Position numbers and translations under genes: made by a program. This document shows, in pieces, positions 11,301 to 23,329 of a stretch of DNA of 64,000 nt. Each line of letters begins with the position of its first letter. The stretch's first letter is position 1. The notes beneath the pieces are model-generated. The model made no database searches. It had not been told where the DNA came from and saw only the letters and a list, made by a program, of their open reading frames with translations. Source of the stretch: Aquilaria yunnanensis (Eukaryota; Streptophyta; Magnoliopsida; Malvales; Thymelaeaceae); contig CM077594.1 in NCBI GenBank assembly GCA_039654915.1, positions 73,588,393 through 73,652,392 of the forward strand, given 5' to 3'.

Positions 11301-14300
11301 TTTATTCCAAATAAATTGTGATTATTCCCATTTCATTGTAAACAAGTTATGAATGGTTCTATTCTAAACAAGTTGTGAATATTTCTATTTCATTCTAAAT
11401 AAGTTGTGAATGTTTCCATCCCAAACTAGTTGTGAATGTTTTTATGTCATTCTAAATAGGTTGTGAATATTTTGATTCCAAACAATTTGTGAATGTTTCT
11501 ATTCCAAGCAATTTGTGAATGTTTCTATTTGAAACAAGTTGTGAATGATTCCATTTCATTATAAACAAGTTGTGTATGTTTCCATTTCATTATAAACAAG
11601 TTGTGAATGTTTCCATTCAAAACTAGTTTTGAATGTTTCAATTACATTCTAAAGAAGTTCTAAATGGTTCTATTATGAATAGGTTGCCATTGTTTCTTTT
11701 CTAAGCAAGTTGCAATTATTTCTATTCTAAACTAGTTGTGAATACTTCTACCACAAACTAGTTGTGAATGTTTCCAGTTCATTCCAAAAAAGTTGTGAAT
11801 GTTTTCGTTCTAAATAGGTTGTGATTCTTTCTATTGCAAACAAGTTGTGAAGGTTTGCATTGCATTCGAAAGAAGTGGTGAATGTTTCCTCTCCAAACTA
11901 GTTGTGAATATTTCCTTTTTTTTTCTAAACATATTATGAATGGTTCTATTCCGAACTGGTTTTGAATGTTTCAATTCAAAATAGGTAGTGAATGTTTCCA
12001 TTTAATTCAAAAGAGGTTACGAATGTTTCTATTCCAAACGGGTTGTTAATATTTACATTCCATTCTGAACAACTTGTGAATCTTTCCATTTTATTCAAAA
12101 CAATTAGTTATTGTTTCCATTTCATTGTATACAGGTTGTGAATGTTTCCGTTTCATTGCAAACAAGTTGTGAATGTTTCCATTTCAATGTAAACAAGTTG
12201 TGAATGTTTCCATTGTATTCTAAACTAGTTGTGAATGCTTCCATTCCAAATAAGTTGTGAATGTTTTCATTTCATTCTAAACAAGTTGCGAATGTATCCA
12301 TTCTGAATAAGTTGTGAATGTTTCTATTTTATTCAAAACCAGTTGTGCATTTTTCTATTCCAAACAACTTGTGAATGTTTCCATTTCATTCTAAACAAGT
12401 TATGAATGTTTCCATCCCAAAATTGTTGTAAATGTTTCTATTTCATTTTAAACAAACATTGAATCTTTGTATTCCAAATAAATTGTGATGATTCCCATTT
12501 CATTCTAAATAAGTTATAAATGTTTCTATTCCAAAAAAGTTGTGAATATTTCCATTTCATTCTAAACAAGTTCTGAATGTTTCCATCCCAAACTAGTTAT
12601 GAATATTTCTATTTCATTCTAAACAGGTTGCGAATATTTCCATTCCAAACAATTTATGAATGTTTCTATTCCAAGCAATTTGTGAATGTTTCTATTTGAA
12701 ACAAGTTGTGAATGATTCCATTTCGTTATAAATAAGTTGTGATTGTTTCCATTTCATTCTAAACAAGTTGTGAATGTTTCCATTCAAAACTAGTTGTGAA
12801 TGGTTCTATTATGAACAGGTTGTCATTGTTTCTTTTATAAGTAAGTTGTGATTGTTTCTATTCTAAACTAGTTGTGAAAATTTCTAGGTAATTCTAATCA
12901 AGTTGTGAATGTTTCTACCCCAAACTAGTTGTGAATATTTCCAGTTCATTCTAAAAAAGTTGTAAATGTTTCCATTCTAAACAGGTTGTGATTCTTTCTG
13001 TTGCAAACAAGTTGTGAATGTTTGCATTGCGTTCAAAAGAAGTTGTGAATGTTTCCTTTCCAAACTAGTTGTGAATGTTTCATTTTTATTCTAAACATGT
13101 TATGAATGGTTCCATTCCGAACTAGTTTTGAATGTTTCAATTCAACACAGGTTGTGAATGTTTCCATTTATTTTGAAAGAAGTTGTGAATGTTTCCATTC
13201 CAAACAGGTTGTTAATATTTACATTCCGTTCTGGACAACTTGTGAATATTTCCATTTTATTTTAAATGATTAGCTATTGTTTTCATTTCATTGTAAACAA
13301 GCTGTGAATGGTTCAATTTCATTGCAAACAAGTTGTGAATATTTTCATTTTATTCTAAATTAGTTGTGAATGTTTTTATTTTATTCTAAACAGGTTGTGA
13401 ATGTTTCTATTCCAAATAAGATGTGAATGTTTCCATTTTATTGTAAATTAGTTGTGACTTTTTTTCTTTTCTGAACAGCTTGTAAATGTTTCCATTTCAT
13501 TCTAAACAAGTTATAAATGTTTTGCATCCCAAACTAGTTGTGAATGTTTCTATTTCATTTTACCCAAGTTATGAATGTTTCCATTCCTTACAGGTTGTCA
13601 ATGTTTCTACTCGAAACAAATTGTGATTATTCCCAATTCATTCTAAACAAGTTGTGAATGTTTCCATTTCATTTTAAACTTGTTGTGAATGCTTCCATCC
13701 TAAACTAGTTGCGAATGTTTCTATTTCATTCTAAACATATTGTGAATATTTCCATTTTAGCCAATTTATGAATGTTTCTATTCTAAACAATTTGTGAAAG
13801 TTTATATTCCAATCAATTTTTGAATGTTTCTATTCCAAACAATTTGGAAATGCTTCCATTCATTATAAACAAGTTACGAATGTTTCCATTCCAAACTAGT
13901 TGTGAATGTTTCGAATTCATTCTAAACAAGTTGTGAATGTTTCCATTTCATTCTAAACAAGTTGTGAATGTTTCTATTCTGAACATGTTGTGATTGTTTC
14001 TTTTCTAAACAAATTATGATTGTTTCTAATGTAAACTAGCTATGAAAATTTCCATTTCATTCTAAAAAAGTTATGAATGTTTCCAATCCAAACTAGTTGT
14101 GAATGTTCCTACTTCATTCTAAATAAATTGTGAATGTTTCTGTTCAAAAAAGTTGTGAATCTTTCTATTGCAAACAAGTTATGAACTAGTTGTAAATGTT
14201 TTTGTATCAAATAAGTTGTGAATGTTTCCATTTTATTCTAAATCAGTTGTGAATTTTTCTATTCCGGACAAGTTGTGATTGTTTCCATTCCATTCTAAAC

Positions 14301-14480
14301 AAGTTACAAATGTTTTACATCCTAAACTACTTGTGAATGTTTTCATTTTGTTTTAAATAAGTTTTGAAAGTTTTTATTCTTTACAGGTTGTGAATGTTTA
14401 TATTGCAAACAAATTGTGATTGTTCCCATTTAATTCTAAGCAAGTTGTGAGTGTTTCTATGCCAAACAAGTTGTGAATGT
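11300..14480 (+). repeat. Higher-order repeat domain, period about 1.15 kb
   Basis: The anchor AAATTGTGATTATTCCC and its variants occur at about 11309, 12476, 13614 and 14407, spaced 1167, 1138 and 793 bp. The flanking monomers recur in the same order, for example CCTTACAGGTTG before the anchor at 13590 and a similar CTTTACAGGTTG at 14385. The last interval is shorter, so one copy is probably deleted internally. Identity is lower than in the neighbouring 6.9-11.3 kb domain. Confidence 0.7.
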
Positions 14481-17094
14481 TTCCATTTCATTCTAAACCT
14501 ATTTTGAATGTTTCCATCCCAAGTTAGTTGTGAATGTTTCTATTTTATTCTAAATAGGTTGCGAGGATTTCCATTCTAACCAATTTGGGAATGTTTCTAT
14601 TCTAAACTACCTGTGAAACTGTCTATTCCAAACCATTTGTGAATGCTTCCATTTCATTATAAACAAGTTGTGAATGTTTTCATTCGAAACTAGTTGTGAA
14701 TGTTTCCATTTCATTCTAAACAAGTTGTGAATGTTTTGATTCTAAACATGTAGTGAGCATTTCTTTTCTAAACAAGTTGGGATTGTTTCTATTGTAAACT
14801 AGTTGTGAAAATTTCCATTTCAATCTAAACAAGTTGTGAATGTTTTCAATCCAAACTAATTATGAATGTTTCCATTTCATTCTAAACAAATTGGGAATGT
14901 TTCCGTTCTAAACAAGTTGTGAATCTTTCTATTGCAAACAAGTTGTGAATGTTTTCCTTCCAAACAAGTTGTGAATGTTTCCATTTCATTATAGAAAGGT
15001 TGTGAATGCTTCCATTCGAAACTGGTTGTGAATCTTTCTATACAAAAAAGGTTGTGAATGTTTCCATTTCATTCAAAATAAGTTATGAATGTTTTGACTC
15101 CAATTGGATTATGAATGTTTGCATTTCTTTCTAGAAAACTTGCTAGTCATTCCATTTTTTTCTAAAAAATTTTGACAATGTTTTAATTGCATTGCGAACA
15201 AGTTGGGAATGTTTCCGTTTTATTGCAAACAAGTTCTAAATGTTGTCATTTAATTGTAAACAAGTTGTGAATGTGTCCATTTTATTCTAAACTAGTTGTG
15301 AATGTTTCCATTTCATTCTAAATAAGTTGTTAATGTTTTTGTTTTAAACAGGTTGTGACTGTTTCGATTCAAAATAGGTTATGAAAGTTTCCATTTTATT
15401 CTAAACAAGTTGTGAATCTTTCTAATTGATTCAAAATAAGTTATGAATGTTTCCATTCCAAACAAGTTCTGAATGCTTCCATTTCATTCTCAGCAAATTT
15501 TGAATTTTTACATTCCAAACAAGTTCAGAATATTTCTATTCCAAAAAAGTTGCGAATATTTCGTCTTCACTCTAAACAAGCTATGAATATTTTTATTCCA
15601 AACAACTTGTGAATTTTTCAATTTCATTCTAAAGAATTGTGAATGTTCATAACCTAAACTAGTTGTGAATGTTTCCATTTCAATCAAAAGAAATTGTGAA
15701 TATTTTCATTCCAAACAAGTTATGAGTGTTTTTAATCCAAACCAATGGTGACTGTTTCCACTCTAAACAACTTGTGAATGTCTACATTCCAAACAAGTTA
15801 TGAATGTTTACATTTCATTCTAAACAAGTTGTGAATGTTTCTATTCTGAACAAGTTGTGAATGTTTTTATTTCATTCACAGTATGTTTTTATTCTATACA
15901 AGTTGTGAATGTTTCCATTTCATTCACAACAGGCTATGAATATTTCCATTTCATTCTAAATGAGGTGTGGGTGTTTCCATTCCAAACAAGTTGTAAATGT
16001 TGTTATTCGAAACAAGTTCTGAATGTTTCCATTTCAATCTAAACGTATTGCAAATGTTTCCATTCCAAATAGGCTATTGGATGTTTCAATTCCAACTAGG
16101 TTGTTGGATGTTTCCATTTCGAACAAGTTGTGAATGTTTACATTCCATTCTAAACAATTTCTGAATATTTCCATTTCATTCTAAACAAGTTGCAAATATT
16201 TTCATTTCATTGTAAATAAGTTATGGATGTTTCTATTTCATTCCAAACAAGTTGTGAGCGTCTCCAATTCATTCAAAAGATGTTTTGAATGTTTCCATTC
16301 CAAATGAGTTGTAAATTTTTTCACTTCATTTTAAATAGTTTGTGAGTGTTTCCATTCCAAACAAGTTGTGAATGTTTCTATTCCAAAGAATATGTGAATG
16401 TTTCCATTTCATTGTATATAAGTTGTGATTGTTTACATTTCTTTCTAAACAAGTTGTGATTGCTTACGTTTCTTTCTAAACAAGTTGTGATTGTTTCCAT
16501 TCCAAACAAATTGTGAATTTTTTTTTTTCATTCTAAACTAGCTGTGAATGTCTCCATTCTAAACTAGTTATGAGTGTTTCCATTCCAAACAAAACAAGTT
16601 ATGAATGTTTCCATTCTAATCTAGTTGTGAATATTTCAATATCGTTCTAAACAAGTTGTGAATATTTCCTTCGCAAAGTAGTTGTGAATGTTTCTATTCT
16701 GATCAAGATGTGAATGTTCCTATTTCGAACATGTTACCCACTCCAGGGTAGTCCAATTATGGTGCCAAAATTGTGCATTTAGACTCCCAGGATTGGTAAT
16801 GTTTTGTAGGCCATCAGAACACTACCCTTAGTGTGCATAACCAAGTGGCCCTCTTGGGCACTATGTAAATACATTCATATTGGTCCAACCATCACACACA
16901 TATTCACATTCCATGCACACCATGGCAGCAAAGAAGGAAAACACTAGCACAAGTCTTAATCTTGGCTACCACACATTAGGCAATCTTGTTAAGTTCTAGT
17001 GGCCAGCTACTGCACCTGTAACTTCCACTAATAAACTGTATCATTCTAGCCACATAGCCCCCTGTTTTCTTTGCTCCATTATCAAGTAGAGACT

Positions 17095-17102
17095 TATATA
17101 AA
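17095..17102 (+). promoter_or_regulatory. TATA-like box in solo LTR A1
   Basis: TATATAAA lies about 360 bp inside the LTR on the plus strand. The matching site in copy A2 (about 43470) is changed to a GAGCAAA sequence, so either A2 has lost it or it is not a real promoter element. Low confidence. Confidence 0.3.
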
Positions 17103-18228
17103 ACCAAGGAATTTTTTTTTACATCAATAGCCCAACTATGGACCAAGTTATGGATTTTTGAAGTTGGTTACAAAATTCTGACCAAATGAACAGTAACTCA
17201 GCCAACTTTGCAACGTCATATCTTTGGCAACTTTTGGACCAGAAATTCCAAATCTCAGTTAACCCTCTAGATGTTATCTAGGTGTGGTCAAAATTTCATA
17301 CTAAGATTCATTCTACACAGGAAGATATATAACTTTAAGTGTAGAGTCAAAATTCTGGCAACTTTTGGACCATTTTGCCCACACAAAATTTCATAGGTGT
17401 GCAAACACTTCATTGACAAGGGGAAATCCCTCCAAGGCTATGCCATATATGTCCATTACACATAGGAAATACATTCCCTTGAATTTAACAACTTTATGTG
17501 GCCAAAAAAGAATTTACAATTAAATAGCCCATCATTCACACTTACGCAGCTTTGCACCACATCACTTACATAGACAAAACACTACTCAAATATTCACATA
17601 CTTGTCCCATTTTTCATACACTACATGTACATTCATACATGCACTACAATATGTTCTTAACTCAGCTAAATATGAACCCTAAGTTACAGGAGTTCCTGAA
17701 ATGCAATGGACTCCATAAACAGGATGCTGGACAGCTGCTGCACAACACAGTAAGTACCACCATTAAAATTACCAAATGTGCTCCTAAAATCCCCAAAATT
17801 TCCAGATCATAACTAGACACATGGAAGTTCATGTACCTGGAATTTCAGATTAAAAGTAAAACTAAAAAGGTTAGTTTGATGGTGATCTTTCAGCTGGACC
17901 CGAAATGACAGAATTGAGGGGAGTAAGTTTCATTGAGAAACTTAGTAAGGGTAAAATTTGGTTTCTTACGGTAATGTGATCCTTATTAAAACCTGCATCC
18001 AAAGAAACTAAAACAAAAAAACCACAGTGCATATATACAAGATATAGCAACCAAATGCAGCAGCCATTCACAACAAACAAACACATGAAATGCAGCGACA
18101 ACAATAACCATAGGTTAGTCCGTAAACCATGCAATAAACTTAAATAAATCACTATGGAAGCCCTCCTCAAGCTAATGCTTGGCCTTAGGAGGATTTTAAA
18201 AGTAGTTAGTACTAACTTTGGGCCCTAG

Positions 18229-18570
18229 AAACCCTTCTTTCTTGCTGCCATCTTTAGCATGGTAACACTAAGGCCGAAACCTTGCCATGCTTCTTTCCTC
18301 TTAACCCATACTTGGTTCCTAGAGCTTTTTGCTCTCTTCCAAGCATGGTCTTAGCTTCATGGATGTTTGGAAATACAGTATACAATCCAGGAAACTTTAG
18401 AAAACTCTTATTTCACTGCCATCTTTGTGCACTTCACACTAGGTCACAAAACCTTCAATAAGTGCACTCCCCTCACTAAGCTTGGTTCATCAAGCTCATG
18501 GCTCTCTTCCAAGCTTAGCCCTAGCTCCATGGATTTTTGAAAATTGCAGAAAATAGTCCTTGAGAGCAAG
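18229..18570 (+). repeat. Internal tandem duplication in LTR A1
   Basis: Two imperfect copies of about 175-190 bp lie side by side. Both run from CTGCCATCTTT through CTTGGTTC and GCTCTCTTCCAAGC to CCATGGAT or TCATGGAT followed by TTTTGAAAAT or TTTGGAAAT. Copy A2 has only one unit here (about 44625-44765), so the duplication is specific to A1 or was lost from A2. Confidence 0.75.
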
Positions 18571-18814
18571 AGAACCCTTACGTTGAGTGTATGCTGAAAT
18601 TGGAGCTTGATCCTAGGTGCACCCAAGTCTTAGCACCACATAGCTTCCAATTGCCCTTTCTTGCTTTCTTTTGCCTTCAATTTTAATCTTGGAGGTATGG
18701 TGGCTATGGAAGAAGTGTGGGGGTGGAGATGCTGTGTTTTTTCTGCTGGAAGAGATCAAATGTGGGAGATAAAGACAAAGATAACCACTTATAAAGACTT
18801 TAGTGCACAGAACA

Positions 18815-19080
18815 CACTTAATAGCCTTAGTTAAGCTTTATGTCATTTTCCTTGCTACAAGACCATGGTTTCTTAGTCTTAATTTCTTGGCCCACATTTG
18901 AATTTCTTGCCATGCTTTGGCCAGCCATCCCTTGAGTGGGATAAGTGATTTGGCCACCTAAATCACCTTAAATGAGCTTAAGGGCACAAAAGACACTTAA
19001 CAAGCTTAATCTTGCTTTATGTCATTTTCTTTCTCATTAATTATGGTCTCTTTGTCTTAAACTCATTGGTACACATGTGC
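18815..19080 (+). repeat. Second internal duplication in LTR A1
   Basis: The passage with GCTTTATGTCATTTTCCTTG at about 18836 recurs as GCTTTATGTCATTTTCTTTC at about 19013. The surroundings also match (ACACTTAA before it, TTGTCTTAA after it). The offset is about 176 bp. In A2 only one such unit is present (about 45048). Confidence 0.7.
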
Positions 19081-19568
19081 CCACAATTGTTGACTAAATA
19101 TCAATCCTCGGCTGCCTCCCCCATGGTGGGAAAACTCCAAATTGCTCCATTTAACTTAAGTAAAAAACGTACACATCATAAGGCTTACACTAGGACACTT
19201 AGGTCCTTTATGCCTTTTTGTGTTTTCTTTGTCTTTAGTTGTCTTCCATGAGCAATTTGGTCCTCCAATAGCACTTTCATACCATTCATATACTTCTCAT
19301 AACTCTCCAAATCTCTTTCTTGAGATTTTTACAATTGAGTACTCGAGTTTCCAAAATCTTACAAAAAAGTACATAGCTTGCTTGACAAACAAGCAATCCT
19401 TAAGGATTTTCTTGGGGGCCAAGTTACTAACTTGGAACACTTTTAAGGAGGTGTTGATCATGCCTTTTACCCCCCACACTTCAATAACTATGGTGAGAAT
19501 TACACAATAGAATGGTTTTTAGCCATTATGACACACTTGTAATTCTACCATTTTGTGAGGTGGTAACA

Positions 19569-20505
19569 GAACAAGTTGTGAATGTTTCCATTTCACTCTA
19601 AACAAGTTGTGAATGTTTCCATTGCAAACTAGTTGTGAATGTTTCCATTCCAATCAAGTTGTGAATGTTTCCAATCCAAACTAGTTCTAAATGTTTCCAT
19701 TTCATTATGAAAAATTTGTGAATGTTTCCATTTAAAGCAAGTTGGGAATGTTTCCATTTCATTCTAAACTAGCTGTGAATGTTTATAATAAAAACAGGTT
19801 GTCAATGTTTTGATTTTATTCTAAACATGTTGTGAATGTTTCTATTCCAATCTAATTGTGAGTGTTTCATTTTCGAACATGTTGTGAAAGTGTCTATCTC
19901 ATTATAAACAATTTGTGTATTTTTCTATTCAATGCAAGTTGTGAATGTTTCCAGTTCATTCTAAACAAATTGTGAATGTTTTTATTCCAAACAAGCTGTG
20001 AATGTTTTCAATTCATCCTAAACAAATTCTGAATGTTTCCAATCCAAACAAGTTGTAAATATTTCTATTCCAAACAAGCTATGAATGGTTTAATTTCACT
20101 CTAAACAAGTTGTGAATGTTTCTATTATGAACAAGTTATGAATGTTTCCATTTCATTCTAAACAAGTTGTCAATGTTTCTGTTCCAAACTAGTTTTGATT
20201 GTTTCCTTTTCATTCAAAACATGTTGTGATGATTTGGATTCCATACTAGTTATGAATGTTTAGACCCTAAACAAGTTGTGATTCTTTCCACTTCATTATA
20301 AATAAGTTGGGAATGTTTTCATTCCATTTTAAACTAGTTGTGAATGTTCCCATTCCAAACATGTTATGAATGTTTCCATTTTATTCTAAACAAGTTGTGA
20401 ATGTTTCCATTCCAAATTTGTTGTGAGTGTTTCCATTCCAAACTTGTTATAAATGTTTTCTTTTCACTCTAAACAGGTTGGGAATCTTTCTATTCCAAAC
20501 ATGTT
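19569..20505 (+). repeat. Satellite block 2
   Basis: The same 26/31-bp satellite in the same orientation, beginning with the right GAACA target-site copy of solo LTR A1 and ending in ATGTT (20501-20505), the left target-site copy of the next insertion. No gene. Confidence 0.95.
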
Positions 20506-20528
20506 TGTTAGTGTTGTGCTCAAAAGGC

Positions 20529-20545
20529 CAATCATGAGATGATTG
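20529..20545 (+). repeat. Hairpin near the start of LTR B
   Basis: The arms CAATCAT and ATGATTG are perfectly complementary around a 3-nt loop. The same hairpin is present at the start of the inner copy (about 20788-20804), with small changes in B3, and in the inverted copies B4 and B5. Confidence 0.6.
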
Positions 20546-20743
20546 TATTTTTGCAGATTGAGTCATGATATTTTATTAAGGCATTAATCTAGCAATTATG
20601 TTTGTTGTTTTGTTTCTGCGTAACTTAACAAACATAATTGTAACTCTAGAATAATGATATTCTCAAACGTCCCTAGTCTAGTATTATTGTGGAGCGGGTT
20701 GCAAAAATACATAACTACTAGCATATGTGGAGACTAATATGAG

Positions 20744-20760
20744 ATATGTAGTCTACATAT
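20744..20760 (+). repeat. 17-bp palindrome in LTR B, next to the nested insertion
   Basis: ATATGTAG and CTACATAT form perfect arms around one central base. The palindrome is kept in the other copies of the LTR. The inner LTR inserted 3 bp after its right arm. Confidence 0.65.
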
Positions 20761-21587
20761 GGTTGTTAGTGTTGTGCCCAAAAAGCCAATCATGAGATGA
20801 TTGTATTTTTGCACATTGAGTCATGATATTTTATTGAGGCATTAATCCAGCAATTTTGTTTGTTGTTTTGTTTCTGCGTAATGTAATAAACATAATTGTA
20901 ACCCTAGAATAATGATATTCTTAAATGTCCCTAGTCTAGTATTATTGTGGAGCGGGTTGCAATAATACATAATGACTAGCATATGTGGAGACTAATATGA
21001 GATATGTAGTCTACATATGGGTACAAGTTGGAGAACTTGTGTACTGGACCGACCCACCATGAGAACACTTCATGGATCGTTGTATCAGTGTCATAAGTGA
21101 TTCTCATAGTGATCATGGTATATGTAGTCCTTCGACCTAAGATCATCAAGGTTCCCTACATGTGAGTCACATACTTTGATACTTTCCTTTGTTGCTCGTA
21201 ACTGAGTGAACTTGAAGGAGGTCATTGGGTATGTCACATATCATGCGGAGGGATTTGTATGATCAAGATGGGATTTGTCCCTCCTATGTAACGGGAGTGA
21301 TATCTTTGGGCCCCTTGATAGAGTGAGACTTAGAAAATGCATGCCATGCTCCGATGAGTTGATATATGATATCAATGTTGTCAGTTTAAGTTGGTCTACT
21401 CGGTAATCAAGAAACCAAAGATTAGGCTATACGAGAGTGACACATTCCATGTCTCGTGCTTAGTTTTGATATCTTGGACAAAGGGACAATGGCATATATC
21501 AGTGATGATCATAAAGGTTTAGTCGATTCACCGACAATCTTGTCACTTGGGTAGCAATGATGTGTTGCTAGACACCGCTCATTGCTT

Positions 21588-21614
21588 ATGATCATAAATG
21601 TGATTTATGATCAT
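21588..21614 (+). repeat. 12-bp-arm hairpin in LTR B
   Basis: ATGATCATAAAT and ATTTATGATCAT are perfect inverted repeats around a 3-nt loop. The arms can also be read in B4 (about 40757-40784). B5 has lost most of it by a deletion near 58520. The function is unknown. It lies about 200 bp before the TATA box, in the region where LTRs usually hold their enhancers. Confidence 0.65.
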
Positions 21615-21817
21615 TGCCAACATGGCAAGAGCCTATTGGGTCACACACATAGAGCTATTTGGATCATTAGAGTGCATGGGCTAATTATTTGGGTTATGGT
21701 TTCACTTTAATTTCGTATTAATAATGGGCCAAGGAGTAGAGCCATTATTAAGCCTGAAATTAAATCCGAATTGGATTATGGTTTTGAAACCCATTAGGCC
21801 TGGAAGTTGAGTCTCAC

Positions 21818-21825
21818 TATAAATA
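21818..21825 (+). promoter_or_regulatory. TATA box of LTR B (inner copy)
   Basis: TATAAATA follows GAGTCTCAC about 345 bp before the LTR end. The same context with a TATAAATA box is at 29546-29553 in B3, at about 22970 in the outer LTR, and on the minus strand in B4 and B5. This fits the core promoter of the LTR and sets its transcription direction. Transcription itself is not shown. Confidence 0.6.
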
Positions 21826-23329
21826 CAACTTTTAAGTGAGAAATTCGTAGGTCTCCTTGCCCTAGCCTCCCAAAAGGACAGCCGCACTCTTCTCTTGCAA
21901 TTCCTTGGAGGACGCAAGCTAGCACTGCGAGCGCAAGAGAAACGCATCTGCCGGGACGTGGTGATCCCGAGAGGCTCGTGTGGATACCATAGAGAGCCTG
22001 AACACGTCAACTGTTCAGGTTTTATGATTCGACTCTACAGTTGAGTGAGAGATCTCAACTGAAAATTAGGTATGAAATTTTTGAACACCCGGTTTACCCC
22101 GTTTCACTTGGATCCTGAAGGGTTTCGGTTAAATTCCGCTGCGCTATTTGGCTCCCGAAACCCAACAATGGTACAGGTTGGAGAACTTGTGTACTGGACT
22201 GACCCACCATGCGAACACTACATGGATCGTTATATGAGTATCATAAGCGATTCTCATAGTGATCATGGTATATGTAGTCGTTCGACCTAAGATCATCAAG
22301 GTTCCCTACATGTGAGTCACATACTTTGATACTTTCCTTTGTTGCTCGTAACTGAGTGAACTTGAAGGAGGTCATTGGGTATGTCACATATCATGCGGAG
22401 GGATTTGTATGATTAAGATGGGATTTGTCCCTGCTATGTAACGGGAGTGATAACTTCGGGTCCCTTGATAGAGCAAGACTTTGAAAAATGCATGGCCATG
22501 CTCGGATGAGTTGATATACGATATCAATGTCATCAGTTTAAGTTGGTCTACTCGGTAATCAAGAAACCAAAGATTGGGATATACGAGAGTGACACATTCC
22601 ATGTCTCGTGCTTAGTCTTGATATCTTGGACAAAGGGACAATGGGATATATCGGTGATGATCATAAAGGTTTAGTCGAATCATCGACAATCTTGTCACTT
22701 GGGTAGCAATGATGTGTTGCTAGACACCGCTCATTGCTTATGATCATAAATGTGATTTATGGTCATTGCCAACATGGTAAGAGCTTATTGGATCACACAC
22801 ATAGAGCTATTTGGATCATTAGAGTGCATGGGCTAATAATTTGGGTTTTGGTTTCACAATAATTTCATATTAATAATGGGCCCAATAGTTGAGCCATTAT
22901 TAAGCCCGAAATTAAAGCCTAATTGGATTAGGGCTTTGAAGCCCATTAGGCCTGGAAGTTGAGTCTCACTATAAATACAACTTCAAGTGAGAAATTCGCA
23001 GGTCTCCTTGCCCTAGCCTCCCAAAAGGACAGCCACACTCTTTTCTTGCAATTCCTTGGAGGACGAAATCTAGCACTGCGAGCGCAAGAGAAACGCATCT
23101 GCTGGGATGTGGTGGAAGCGTGGTGATCCCGAGAGGCTCGTGTAGATACCATAGAGAGTTGAACACATCAACAGTTCAAGTTTTGTGATTCGACTCTACA
23201 GTTGAGTGAGAGATCTCAACTGAAAATTAGGTATGAAAATTTTCGAACACCCGGTTTACCCCATTTCACTTAGATCCTGGAGGGTTTCGGTTAAATTTCG
23301 CTGCGCTGTTTGGCTCCCGAAACCCAACA

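Larger units (their letters stand above)
128..16731 (+). repeat. Satellite block 1, 26/31-bp monomers
   Basis: This is a 16.6-kb tandem array without a real gene. The monomer core is CAAGTTGTGAATGTTTCC, followed by either one or two CATTY-like pentamers and an AAA spacer, giving monomers of 26 bp (for example between the TGTG words at 1511 and 1537) or 31 bp (6671 to 6702). A frequent variant has CTAG in place of CAAG, which creates the palindrome AACTAGTT. Monomers are divergent, most strongly next to the broken LTR at 128-260. The orientation is constant. The last five bases, GAACA at 16727-16731, are the left target-site copy of the following solo LTR. Long minus-strand open frames here are by-products of the repeat. 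Confidence 0.95.
16732..19568 (+). mobile_element. Solo LTR, family A copy 1 (2837 bp)
   Basis: The insertion begins TGTTACCC and ends GGTAACA, the TG...CA ends of an LTR. It is flanked by a perfect 5-bp direct repeat GAACA (16727-16731 and 19569-19573), and removing it leaves a continuous satellite monomer (TTTCGAACAAGTTGTG). It carries no gag-pol, no primer-binding site and no second LTR, so it is a solo LTR left by recombination between two LTRs. A second copy lies at 43116-45603. This copy is about 350 bp longer because of two internal duplications. Short open frames inside show no recognisable protein. The superfamily of the parent element cannot be told from the LTR alone. Confidence 0.9.
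20764..22167 (+). mobile_element. Inner solo LTR, family B copy 2, nested in B1
   Basis: This is a complete 1404-bp LTR (TGTTAGTG...CCCAACA) inside another LTR of its own family. It is flanked by a perfect 5-bp direct repeat ATGGT (20759-20763 and 22168-22172). It sits directly to the right of a palindrome in the outer LTR (20744-20760). There are no internal genes, so after inserting as a full element it collapsed to a solo LTR. Both LTRs are in the same orientation. Confidence 0.93.
20506..23329 (+). mobile_element. Outer solo LTR, family B copy 1, interrupted
   Basis: The unit starts TGTTAGTG and ends CCCAACA, and is flanked by a perfect 5-bp direct repeat ATGTT (20501-20505 and 23330-23334). 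Its two parts, 20506-20763 and 22168-23329, are separated by a complete second LTR of the same family. Without that insert and one target-site copy the outer LTR is about 1415 bp, matching the single copy at 28493-29905. The apparent A-A-B-B order of LTR pieces is therefore nesting, not a tandem array. The plus-strand TATAAATA near the end of the LTR (present in B1, inner copy and B3) suggests transcription to the right. Confidence 0.93.

Noticed and set aside
128..16731. CRISPR-like or regularly spaced repeat array
   Set aside because: Repeats are directly adjacent with no unique spacers, and the plant-type retrotransposons exclude a prokaryotic array.
21702..23166. Minus-strand frames in LTR B (21702-22010, 22946-23166) and their equivalents at 29430-29696 and 40332-40558
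   Set aside because: They recur because the LTR recurs; frames are short, differ between copies and match no domain I recognise.
20506..23329. Tandem duplication of LTR B as the cause of the A-A-B-B order
   Set aside because: A perfect ATGGT repeat flanks the inner full-length LTR, which a tandem duplication does not explain.
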